Source: an uncultured Clostridia bacterium (lineage in GTDB: Bacteria; Bacillota_A; Clostridia; Christensenellales; Aristaeellaceae). Taken from it: a DNA stretch of 12,491 nucleotides. The stretch spans positions 1 through 12,491 of the forward strand of contig CAMOGC010000028.1 of assembly GCA_946613955.1 (NCBI GenBank), in the 5' to 3' direction. Numbering within the stretch: position 1 is the first letter of the stretch; every line of letters begins with the position of its first letter. A program made the position numbers and the translations under genes. Shown piece by piece: positions 1 to 6,736 of this stretch. The notes under the pieces were generated by a model, which had not been told where the DNA came from, made no database searches, and saw nothing but the letters and a program-made list of their open reading frames with translations.

Positions 1-112
1 TTCCTTCCCGAACCCCATAAATGGACAGCAGGCGAACATAATAGTCCGCCCAGCTTTCGTATTCCACGTTGTCCATCAGCCGGTCATAAATCTCCGCAAA
101 ATCCTGATACAT
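1..112 (-). CDS. Class I SAM-dependent methyltransferase, N-terminal fragment
   Basis: Only the first 37 codons lie in the window; the gene runs off the left edge. The visible protein begins MYQDFAEIYDRLMDNVEYES and continues with a Trp/Tyr-rich stretch. From memory this resembles the N-terminus of Firmicutes class I methyltransferases that start with an F-A-x-x-Y-D-x-L-M pattern ahead of the Rossmann fold. The SAM-binding glycine-rich loop would lie outside the window, so the activity is inferred from the N-terminus alone and the substrate is unknown. The ATG at 112-110 is preceded by AGGAAGG with good spacing. The gene starts 18 nt after the stop of the membrane-protein gene upstream, so the two are probably co-transcribed. 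Confidence 0.7.
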   Translation of the reverse strand, partial: MYQDFAEIYDRLMDNVEYESWADYYVRLLSIYGVREG

Positions 113-130
113 GATCCTTCCTGGCCCGGC

Positions 131-1156
131 TCAGCTTTCTCCGCCGGGCGTTTCCTCTTCCTCGTCCTCTTCGTCGGTTTCCTTCCGGAGCCCCCGGCCC
201 ACCTCGGCGCCTTCGATCCGGCTGTTCAGATACCGGTCGAACACCGCGTTGGTCCAGCTGGCGGTCACAAACCGGCTGAGCGTAAAGCCGATCAGGATGT
301 AATACCCCGCGATGATCAGCACCGCGTAGAGCGGGTTCCAGAACAGATACATGACCGCCCCGAGGATCACGGGCACGCAGTGGAGCAGCCGGATTCCGAT
401 GCTCATGGGCAGCCGGGCCACCCCCAGCAGAAGACCGTTGCGCAGCACGTCCTTCAGCTTCAGCTCATAGGTCACCATCAGCGGATAAAAGTACGTCACA
501 CAGATCGCCCAGACCAGCGCGAGCATCATGACCAGGATCTGGGGAACGATCATAAAGGTCTGCGTTCGCGCCATCTGGCCGTAGAACCGCCATCCCATAT
601 AGACCAGCAGGGGAATGACGCTGGTAATCAGGGACACCACCAGCCCCTGTTTCCAGTTTTCCTTCACCGCGTCCTTGAAATCGCTCCAGATGAACGCGTG
701 CTCATCCCGCGCCCAGTTCCGGGTCACATAGCTGACGCCCGCCGTAAAGGGCCCGGTGATCGCGATACAGGGGATCAGATAGAGCAGGGTCGTGAAAATC
801 AGGGAGGTTTCCATTTCCCCCACGTCCATGGTTTTGAAGCGCTCGATATCCTCCTCGGTATAGGTGGCCGGGTTCTCCGTCCCCGCCTGCTCCTCGATGC
901 GCTGCTGCAGCGTCCCGTCCCGGGCGGCCATCATGTTGTTCAGCGTGACATAGAATCCGATGAGGGACCGGGCCGCGATGATGATCGTCGGCAGCCAGAC
1001 CAGCATATAGATCAGATTCAGCCGGCAGAGGGCGCTGAACCGGGTCCGCAAAACGTCCCAGAACAGCTGCCACCGGTTTTCCGGAAGATCCTCCTTCCTG
1101 AAATCCCCTTTGCCGCTTTTCCCGTAGTAATACCGGTTCATCATTTTGCCGAACAC
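131..1156 (-). CDS. DUF624/YesL-like six-helix membrane protein
   Basis: The gene encodes a 341-residue integral membrane protein. About six hydrophobic helices can be read at residues 48-70, 118-140, 171-191, 203-226, 253-273 and 276-297. The motif around residues 135-170 (GPFTAG, then an aromatic/charged loop ending ENWKQ) and the order of helices resemble the DUF624/YesL family; this match is from memory and moderate. The N-terminus is short, basic and Tyr-rich. The C-terminal tail (residues 322-341) is hydrophilic and strongly acidic, and probably cytoplasmic. I chose the GTG at 1156-1154 because GGAGGG (1164-1169) sits 7 nt upstream. The ATG codons at 1144 and 1141 are about 19 nt from it, and the more distal ATG at 1222 has no Shine-Dalgarno. 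The gene follows the phosphohexomutase gene with no visible promoter between them. Function is unknown; in other bacteria YesL-like genes often sit near carbohydrate uptake genes. Confidence 0.75.
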   Translation of the reverse strand: MFGKMMNRYYYGKSGKGDFRKEDLPENRWQLFWDVLRTRFSALCRLNLIYMLVWLPTIIIAARSLIGFYVTLNNMMAARDGTLQQRIEEQAGTENPATYTEEDIERFKTMDVGEMETSLIFTTLLYLIPCIAITGPFTAGVSYVTRNWARDEHAFIWSDFKDAVKENWKQGLVVSLITSVIPLLVYMGWRFYGQMARTQTFMIVPQILVMMLALVWAICVTYFYPLMVTYELKLKDVLRNGLLLGVARLPMSIGIRLLHCVPVILGAVMYLFWNPLYAVLIIAGYYILIGFTLSRFVTASWTNAVFDRYLNSRIEGAEVGRGLRKETDEEDEEEETPGGES

Positions 1157-1163
1157 AGCGCAT

Positions 1164-1169
1164 CCCTCC
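1164..1169 (-). promoter_or_regulatory. Shine-Dalgarno that selects a GTG start
   Basis: On the minus strand this reads GGAGGG and lies 7 nt before the GTG at 1156-1154. It is the only strong ribosome binding site near the beginning of the YesL-like gene. It therefore argues for a GTG start rather than the in-frame ATG pair at 1144/1141. Confidence 0.7.
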
Positions 1170-1261
1170 GGATTCCGATTGATTGATGCCGCGGCGGACC
1201 GGTCAGGCATCGGAGGCGGCACGGTTGGCCTCCGGCGCCGGGAAAGCGGCCCTCGCGGGGG

Positions 1262-1297
1262 CCGGCCCGGGATCGCGTTCCCGCTCCCCCGGGCCGG
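1262..1297 (-). terminator. GC-rich 10-bp hairpin after the mutase gene, no U-run
   Basis: Positions 1262-1271 (CCGGCCCGGG) and 1288-1297 (CCCGGGCCGG) form a perfect 10-bp inverted repeat with a 16-nt loop. It starts 7 nt after the mutase stop codon on the transcribed minus strand. All ten pairs are G-C, so an RNA hairpin would be very stable. No T-rich stretch follows it on the minus strand, so it is not a canonical intrinsic terminator. It could be a weak terminator, an mRNA 3'-end stabiliser or a processing site between the mutase and membrane-protein cistrons. The rest of the 148-nt gap holds no recognisable promoter. Confidence 0.4.
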
Positions 1298-1304
1298 ACA
1301 GGTA

Positions 1305-3026
1305 TTACGCCATCATCTTCTGGCTGGCGTCGCACAGCTGGGCGTTCAGCTCCAGGGCCTTCTCCCAGTCCTTGTCATTGGTGTTGACATAGAGCTTGAT
1401 CTTGGGCTCGGTTCCGCTGGGACGCACACAGACCCAGCATCCTTTTTCCAGCTCGAAATACAGCACGTCGGAAGCCGGCAGCCCCGTGGGCTCGCTCTTG
1501 CCGCCCTCCGTCCGGACGCCCTTGAGGTAATCCCGGACGGCGGTCACCTTCATGCCGCCGATTTCCTTCGGGGGATTCTCGCGAAGCTCCTTCATGATCT
1601 CCTTCATCCGGGTCAGCCCGTCCATGCCGGGCAGCGTGGTCGAAACTACCTTCTCCGCGAAATACCCGTATTCGGCAAAGATCTGCATGACCCGGTCATA
1701 CAGGGTGATTCCCTCCGCCTCGCAGGCCGCCGCCACCTCCGTCACCAGCAGGCTGGCGTTGACCCCGTCCTTGTCGCGGACGAAGGTACTGCTCAGGAAG
1801 CCGTAGCTTTCCTCGAATCCGAACTGGAAGGTATAGTCGCCGGAATCCTGGAACTGCTGGATCTTTTCGCCGATAAACTTGAATCCGGTCAGCACCTCAA
1901 ACATCTTCACGCCGTACCGCTCGCAGATCCGGTTGGCCAGGGAGGTGGACACGATGGACTTGCAGGCCGCCGCGTTCTTCGGCAGGGTGCCGTTTTTGCT
2001 GCGGGTCGACAGGATGTAATGCAGCAGCACGCAGCCGATCTGGTTCCCCGTCATCAGGTGCCACTCGCCTTCCCCATCCTTGACGGCGACGCCCAGCCGG
2101 TCGCAGTCGGGGTCGGTGGCGAAAATGACCGTGGCGCCGACCTTATCCGCCAGCTTGAAGGCCAGGGTAAAGGCTTCCGGATTTTCCGGATTGGGGGCGC
2201 AGGTCAGGGTGGAGAAATGCCCGTCGGGCTTTTCCTGCTCCGTGACCACCGCCAGTTTCTCGATCCCCAGCTCCTTCAGGATCCGGCGGACCGGCACGTT
2301 GCCGGAGCCGTGCAGGGGGGTATAGACGATGGACAGCCGGCTGCCCATGGCCTTGAGCATCTCGGGCTGGATGACCAGGGTCTTTTCCTCGGCGATGTAG
2401 TCATCGTCGACTTCCTTGTTTCCGATGATCTTCAGCAGGCCCTTTTTCTTCGCCTCTTCCTCGTCCATCAGGACGCAGTCGGTATACTTCGTCGCCCGGA
2501 TGACCCGGGTAATGCCCTCGGCGGCCTCGGGGCCGACCTGGGCGCCGTCCTCGCCGTAAACCTTGTATCCGTTGTACTGGGGCGGGTTATGGCTGGCGGT
2601 CACGACGATACCGGCGATGGCGTGCAGATGGCGGACGGCATAGCTCAGCACCGGAACCGGCCGCAGGGCGTCAAACAGGAAGGCCGGCACGCCCTCGGCG
2701 CACAGCACCAGGGCCGCGTCCTTCGCAAATTCGGCGCTGCAGATCCGGCTGTCGTAGGCGATGACGACGCCGCGCTTCGCCTCCTCGGGGTTTTCCTTCA
2801 GATGGCCGGCCAGGCCCTTGGTCGCCCGGCGCACATTGTATTTGTTCATCCGGTTCGTTCCGGCGCCCAGCACGCCGCGCATGCCCGCCGTTCCGAAGCT
2901 CAGCTCCGTATAAAACCGATCCTCGATTTCCTTGTCGTCGTTCCGGATCGCTTCCAGTTCCTTCACGGTTTCCGCGTCATTGGCAAAGTCCTTCAGCCAC
3001 TGCTCATAGTTTTCCCTGACGTTCAT
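1305..3026 (-). CDS. Alpha-D-phosphohexomutase (phosphoglucomutase/phosphomannomutase family)
   Basis: This full-length 573-aa enzyme moves phosphate between C1 and C6 of hexose phosphates, linking glycolysis to nucleotide-sugar and glycan precursors. All four family signatures are present in order. The phosphoserine loop is TASHNPP with the catalytic Ser at 145; the Mg2+-binding loop is DPDCDR at 305-310; the sugar-specificity loop is GFEESYG at 403-409; and the phosphate-binding loop is RPSGTEPK at 535-542. Length and motif form match the long Firmicutes type exemplified by B. subtilis PgcA. No signal peptide is visible, so it is cytoplasmic. The ATG at 3026 follows a purine-rich stretch (AAAGG, then GGGGG). 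A strong promoter lies upstream, so the gene can be expressed independently of the transglutaminase operon. Preference for glucose or mannose cannot be decided from the sequence. The YesL-like and methyltransferase genes follow on the same strand. Confidence 0.95.
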   Translation of the reverse strand: MNVRENYEQWLKDFANDAETVKELEAIRNDDKEIEDRFYTELSFGTAGMRGVLGAGTNRMNKYNVRRATKGLAGHLKENPEEAKRGVVIAYDSRICSAEFAKDAALVLCAEGVPAFLFDALRPVPVLSYAVRHLHAIAGIVVTASHNPPQYNGYKVYGEDGAQVGPEAAEGITRVIRATKYTDCVLMDEEEAKKKGLLKIIGNKEVDDDYIAEEKTLVIQPEMLKAMGSRLSIVYTPLHGSGNVPVRRILKELGIEKLAVVTEQEKPDGHFSTLTCAPNPENPEAFTLAFKLADKVGATVIFATDPDCDRLGVAVKDGEGEWHLMTGNQIGCVLLHYILSTRSKNGTLPKNAAACKSIVSTSLANRICERYGVKMFEVLTGFKFIGEKIQQFQDSGDYTFQFGFEESYGFLSSTFVRDKDGVNASLLVTEVAAACEAEGITLYDRVMQIFAEYGYFAEKVVSTTLPGMDGLTRMKEIMKELRENPPKEIGGMKVTAVRDYLKGVRTEGGKSEPTGLPASDVLYFELEKGCWVCVRPSGTEPKIKLYVNTNDKDWEKALELNAQLCDASQKMMA

Positions 3027-3063
3027 TTTCCCCCGCCTTTCCGTATGTCCCGTTCAGTTCCGC

Positions 3064-3080
3064 GGCGGGCATCCCCCGCC
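3064..3080 (-). other. Short GC hairpin near the 5' end of the mutase leader
   Basis: GGCGGG (3064-3069) and CCCGCC (3075-3080) can pair with a 5-nt loop. It would lie about 10-25 nt from the predicted transcription start of the mutase mRNA. Such 5'-proximal stems can protect mRNA from decay, but in this GC-rich leader it may be chance. Confidence 0.25.
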
Positions 3081-3095
3081 TGCGCGCACATTTTC

Positions 3096-3124
3096 ATTAT
3101 AGGGTTTTTCCTTCCTCTTGACAA
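3096..3124 (-). promoter_or_regulatory. Sigma-A-type promoter of the phosphohexomutase gene
   Basis: Read on the minus strand, TTGTCA (3124-3119) and a perfect TATAAT (3101-3096) are separated by 17 nt. The predicted transcript starts near 3089 and has a leader of about 60 nt. The AT-rich -10 box stands out in a very GC-rich 228-nt gap. This marks a new transcription unit for the mutase, YesL-like and methyltransferase genes. Confidence 0.75.
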
Positions 3125-3208
3125 GCGGAAAATCGTCTTCCCGTCCCCCGCTTCCGACGCCCGGCGAGAGGCTGCCTGCCGCTTGATTCCCCCCGCGGCC
3201 AGCGGGTC

Positions 3209-3247
3209 GGGCCGCCGCTTCGCCGGCCCTCGTCCGGAGAAACGGAC
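3209..3247 (-). terminator. Tandem GC hairpins after the transglutaminase gene, possible weak terminator
   Basis: Downstream of the transglutaminase stop, the minus strand can form a 5-bp stem (GTCCG/CGGAC, arms at 3243-3247 and 3232-3236). It is followed by a 6-bp stem (GGGCCG/CGGCCC, arms at 3224-3229 and 3209-3214). No U-run follows either stem. If the transglutaminase operon ends here, termination is weak or factor-dependent, and read-through into the mutase unit is possible. I see no gene in 3027-3254. Confidence 0.25.
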
Positions 3248-3254
3248 TTTCGAT

Positions 3255-5552
3255 TTATTCGGCCCGCTTCCGGCGGCCGCTCCGGCGGGATGCCCGCGGC
3301 AGCAGCCTTTCCAGGGCGTAGCGCAGGCGGGCCGGGAAGGGCATGTCCTTCTTCAGCCCGGCCGCCGCCTTTCTCGCCACGTCGGTATCGGTGACCAGCG
3401 GAACGGCCCTGCCGTAGCGCATCAGGGACACGCATTCGCCCAGGGCGGACAGGGAAACCGGCAGCCGGCCTTCCGCGTCCAGCCGGCGGGTAAAGGACAT
3501 GGGGGTTTCCCCTTTCTGTCGGACCAGGCCCCGCGCCCGCAGGCGCCCGGAGACTTCCTCCATCCACAGGTCAAACCGGGCGGCCTCGTCGGCGGCCTTT
3601 TTCTCCCTTCGCCCGGGATCCGTCCACCACCAGCGCAGCGCGATCCCCGCGGGGATCAGCGCGAGCAGCAGCCACAGCCACGGGAAGCCGCTTCCGTCCT
3701 TCTCCTCCGGCGTCTCCGGGGGTTCCGGGGTCTCGGGCGGTTCCGGCTCCTCCGGCGGCTCCGGGGGTTCCGGATTCTCCGGCGGGCTTTCCGGCTCTGG
3801 AGAGGGCGTTTCCTCCTCCGGCGGCGGGGAAGGTTCCTCCGTCTCCTCCGGGGGCTCAGGCGTCGGCGTCGGCGTGGGTTCCGGAGAGGGCGTGGGTTCC
3901 GGCGCGCCGCCGGAAGAGGATCCGTTTCCCTCCCGCCGGGGCGTCGCGTCAAAAGTCAGCCAGCCGAAGCCTTTGAAGTAGACTTCGGTCCAGGCGTGGG
4001 CGTCCAGGCCGGTGACCAGGGCTTCGCCCTCCGCGTTCGGCCGGGCCACGTATCCTTCCACGTACCGGGCGGGCAGCCCCGCCATCCGGCAAAGCACCGT
4101 CATCGCGGAGGCAAAGTAGGTGCAGTATCCTTCCCGGGTGTTGAACAGAAAATTGGTCACAAAATCCAGATTGGCGGGCTGAACCGCCACATCCAGGGTA
4201 TAGCGGTAGTTCCGGCTCAGCCACCCCTGCAGGGCGAAGGCCTTGTCATAGGGGGATTCCAGGTTGGCCGTCACGTCCGCCGCCATCTGCCAGACCGGCT
4301 CCTCCAGGTGCGGCGGCAGCGCCGTATAGGTTTCCAGAACGGACGCCCACTGGGGATCCTCGGCGGCGGCCGCCGCGTCCACCAGGACGCCCAGCCCCGG
4401 ATCCCCCGCCTGAAACAGCGGCGCGGATACGGCCCAGGTGTCCCCCGGCTGCAGGTTCCGGGTAATATAAAGCTCCGAGGCATTGGAGAAATAGGGCACC
4501 ATTTCGCCCCCCGCCCGCAGCTCCCGGATCCTTTGGGGCACAAAGAGCGTGGACGTCCCGCCCTCCAGCATCCGGACGGACACGTCCATAGGCTCCGTGG
4601 CGGAGGCGGAGAGCCCCGCCGAGGGCAGATCCTGGTCAAACAGAATCCGCCGCTGGGCCGTCATGCCGGTGCCGTTCCACAGATAGCGCCGGCCGCCCAG
4701 CGTGTTCCGCCAGGCCCGGCCGTCATAGCTGTTCATCGTGACGCCGCGCAGATACACGGTCTTCGGCGTGGAAACCTGCATGACCGGGTGATCCGTCGGG
4801 GAAACGGGCCCGCCCAGCTGGGCGGAGCCCTCCGGGTAAAAGCCCTCCGTCGCCAGGGAAAAGACATCCCGGGGCTCGGTAAAAAAGAGCCGGTCGAGAA
4901 TGGCCTGGCGCAGGCTGTCCGCCCGCTCCTTCAGCGGCTCGGAAACCAGCCCCCCGGCGGGGGTCAGCAGCCAGGCCGCCGCCGTAACCAAAGCCACCGT
5001 CGGCAGGGCGCGCAGGGGCGAAAGATCCTCCTGCCGGTCCATCAGCAGCAGCACCACCGCCGCCGTGACGGCCGGAAGCAGCCCCGGAAGCAGGTCCGGC
5101 CGGTTCGCCAGCCAGATCATCAGCAGGGCGCTGACCGCCATCAGCATGGCCCCCAGGCATCCCGCGTTTTTTCTTGTGCTCAGAAAGCTCAGCACCGAAA
5201 GGATCACCGTCAGACCCAGCGCCGTTTCCCGGGCCACCAGCGGCAGCGCCCCCTCCACGCCGGAAAGCTTCAGCGTAAAGGCGCGCATGACGTCCGTCAC
5301 CTTTTCCGCGCCGCCCAGGCCAAACAGCCATCCCAGGGCGATTATCCCCAGCAGCCCCCCGCCGATGAGGGCGCTTTTCCGGTTCCATCCAACGGCCTCC
5401 AGCAGCACCGCGAGTCCCGCCGCAAGCAAAACGCAGGTTCCCGCCGGCGCGGCGGACAGCTCCAGCGCGCCCAGCAGGGGCAGCAGGAGACCCGCCGCCA
5501 GCAGGATCGTCAGGATCAGCCGCGGCGCCTTTTCCCTTACACGCTCTCCCGT
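3255..5552 (-). CDS. Membrane-anchored transglutaminase-like protein (TgpA/YebA type) with DUF4129-like C-terminus
   Basis: From the proposed start this is a 765-aa membrane protein. About seven helices occupy residues 10-200. An extracytoplasmic region follows, and a transglutaminase-like core lies at about 435-537 with Cys477 (GYCTYFA), His519 (DAHAWTEV) and Asp535 (FDATP) as the expected triad. A Pro/Glu-rich linker (550-618), one helix (623-643) and a cytoplasmic DUF4129-like domain (655-750) complete it. This order matches TgpA-type proteins such as B. subtilis YebA. It is the last gene of the MoxR-DUF58-transglutaminase operon. The start is odd: no in-frame ATG, GTG or TTG occurs between a distal GTG at 5774, deep inside the DUF58 gene, and a TTG at 5429 that would remove the first helix. 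The ACG at 5552-5550 is 8 nt from GGAGG. A CTG at 5519 is an alternative. The substrate is unknown; cross-linking or hydrolysis of a peptide amide is likely. Confidence 0.85.
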   Translation of the reverse strand, partial: TGERVREKAPRLILTILLAAGLLLPLLGALELSAAPAGTCVLLAAGLAVLLEAVGWNRKSALIGGGLLGIIALGWLFGLGGAEKVTDVMRAFTLKLSGVEGALPLVARETALGLTVILSVLSFLSTRKNAGCLGAMLMAVSALLMIWLANRPDLLPGLLPAVTAAVVLLLMDRQEDLSPLRALPTVALVTAAAWLLTPAGGLVSEPLKERADSLRQAILDRLFFTEPRDVFSLATEGFYPEGSAQLGGPVSPTDHPVMQVSTPKTVYLRGVTMNSYDGRAWRNTLGGRRYLWNGTGMTAQRRILFDQDLPSAGLSASATEPMDVSVRMLEGGTSTLFVPQRIRELRAGGEMVPYFSNASELYITRNLQPGDTWAVSAPLFQAGDPGLGVLVDAAAAAEDPQWASVLETYTALPPHLEEPVWQMAADVTANLESPYDKAFALQGWLSRNYRYTLDVAVQPANLDFVTNFLFNTREGYCTYFASAMTVLCRMAGLPARYVEGYVARPNAEGEALVTGLDAHAWTEVYFKGFGWLTFDATPRREGNGSSSGGAPEPTPSPEPTPTPTPEPPEETEEPSPPPEEETPSPEPESPPENPEPPEPPEEPEPPETPEPPETPEEKDGSGFPWLWLLLALIPAGIALRWWWTDPGRREKKAADEAARFDLWMEEVSGRLRARGLVRQKGETPMSFTRRLDAEGRLPVSLSALGECVSLMRYGRAVPLVTDTDVARKAAAGLKKDMPFPARLRYALERLLPRASRRSGRRKRAE
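3699..3905 (-). repeat. Low-complexity DNA coding for a Pro/Glu/Thr-rich linker
   Basis: About 69 codons here encode a run of degenerate P-E-P, P-P-E and P-E-T-P units. They lie between the transglutaminase core and the last membrane helix. The DNA shows many imperfect copies of a CTCCGG/TTCCGG-type unit. It probably forms a stiff, negatively charged spacer that holds the catalytic domain away from the membrane. Its simple sequence should make its length variable between strains. Confidence 0.75.
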
Positions 5553-6736
5553 GGCGGATCCCTCCTTTCCTCCCGCCGGAGGGCCCCGCCCGCCGGCGTC
5601 ACGTAGGACACCTGGATGCCCGCCTGCTGCAGCCGGGAAATCAGGGGCAGCACGCGGCTGTCCTCCGGCGCGAAGGTAATCAGATACAGGCGGATATTGG
5701 GCCCCATGGAGCGCATCCGGGTCATGACGTCGACCATGGCGCTGTTCAGCCGCGCGGACACGACCACCAGGCACCCGACCTTCCGCAGCCGCCGGCTTTC
5801 CAGCGTCAGCACCCGCTCAAACCGGTCCGTCTCGGAGAAATCCACCCGCGCCAGATTTTCCATCGCCAGGGGCATCCCCATCGTTTTATCCAGCTCCACC
5901 GGATGGGCGCCCAGCAGCGGCATATGTACCGTCAGATCGTTGCCCTCCTGGCCGGCGAAAACGGAGGCGGCCGTCTCCAGCAGCGCGTCCCGGATATCCG
6001 CCTCCGCCTCCGGATGCCCCCAGGAGGGCGGGCGGGAGCAGTCCATCAGGATCAGCGCCTCCTGCAGGATGGGCTCGTCAAATTTCCGAACCATCAGCTC
6101 CCCCTTCCGCAGGGAAAGCTTCCAGTGGATTTTCTTCATCGGATCCCCGTTCTGATAGCTCCGGACGTCCGAGGGTTCGCTCAGATCCTCCATCGCCCGG
6201 GCCATGAATTCGCTTCCCGGATCGCCGGGCGCCATGACCAGGGGTTCGGTCTCAAAGGTCGCGGGCAGCACCAGCAGCCGGAACAGTTCCGTGTCCACTT
6301 CCCTGCGATACCGGAAAAAGCCCATCAGATCCTCGATCCGCCACGCCCGGACCCCCGGAGACAGAAGGCCCACGTGATCCGCCCGGAAAGGAAGGGACAG
6401 CGCCTGCCTTCGCCCCGGCCGGTCCCGCAGGCGCAGTTCCCTGGCCGGCTGCCCGGGGGCGGAGGAAATCTCCAGCGTCACCGGCGCGATGGGAATCAGC
6501 CCCCGGTGGCGGACCTCCATCCGCAGGAGCACCTCTTCCCCGCGCTTGACGGTTTTCTGGTCGAGGCTGCCGGAGAAGGCCATGGTTTTCGCCGCCCAGA
6601 GCACGCTGAAAAACCCCGCCGCCAGAAAAAGGGCGATCAGAATCGCCATCATCAGCAGCAGGGGGCTTCCCGTGGAAAGCGCGGCAAGCAGAAAGGTCAG
6701 CGCGGCCGCCGTCGGCAGCAAAATCCGGCATCTCAT
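5537..6736 (-). CDS. DUF58 domain protein with two N-terminal membrane helices
   Basis: The 399-aa product opens with two hydrophobic helices (about residues 5-20 and 24-48). A beta-rich region follows, and the DUF58 signature lies at about 183-222: a DLSEPSDVRSYQNGDP stretch, then K-x-I-H-W-K and a basic segment ending RKFDEP. The remainder is probably the von Willebrand A-like fold seen in this family. DUF58 proteins are typically encoded beside MoxR ATPases and are thought to be partners or substrates of those chaperones. Here the ATG at 6736-6734 overlaps the MoxR stop in an ATGA arrangement, so translation is coupled. Its 3' end overlaps the proposed transglutaminase start by 16 nt. B. 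subtilis YeaD is a comparable neighbour. No catalytic residues can be assigned, and the exact role is unknown. Confidence 0.93.
   Translation of the reverse strand: MRCRILLPTAAALTFLLAALSTGSPLLLMMAILIALFLAAGFFSVLWAAKTMAFSGSLDQKTVKRGEEVLLRMEVRHRGLIPIAPVTLEISSAPGQPARELRLRDRPGRRQALSLPFRADHVGLLSPGVRAWRIEDLMGFFRYRREVDTELFRLLVLPATFETEPLVMAPGDPGSEFMARAMEDLSEPSDVRSYQNGDPMKKIHWKLSLRKGELMVRKFDEPILQEALILMDCSRPPSWGHPEAEADIRDALLETAASVFAGQEGNDLTVHMPLLGAHPVELDKTMGMPLAMENLARVDFSETDRFERVLTLESRRLRKVGCLVVVSARLNSAMVDVMTRMRSMGPNIRLYLITFAPEDSRVLPLISRLQQAGIQVSYVTPAGGALRREERRDPPRESV
5561..5565 (-). promoter_or_regulatory. Shine-Dalgarno of the transglutaminase gene, before a non-canonical start
   Basis: The minus strand reads GGAAAGGAGGG here, inside the 3' end of the DUF58 gene. 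The GGAGG core at 5561-5565 is 8 nt before ACG (5552-5550), the only codon at ideal spacing in the transglutaminase frame. The DUF58 stop lies 10 nt beyond the ACG, so ribosomes finishing DUF58 could reinitiate here. Confidence 0.5.

Noticed and set aside
3118..3123. TTGACA on the plus strand in the transglutaminase-mutase gap
   Set aside because: No -10 box follows at 15-19 nt and no plus-strand gene lies downstream; it is the mirror of the mutase -35 box, which is nearly palindromic.
1146..5606. A very long open frame (about 1486 codons) on the plus strand
   Set aside because: It lies antisense to the mutase and transglutaminase genes, both of which carry clear family motifs. Its translation is a low-complexity Arg/Gly/His/Gln/Pro mix with no recognisable domain, which is a by-product of high GC at third codon positions.
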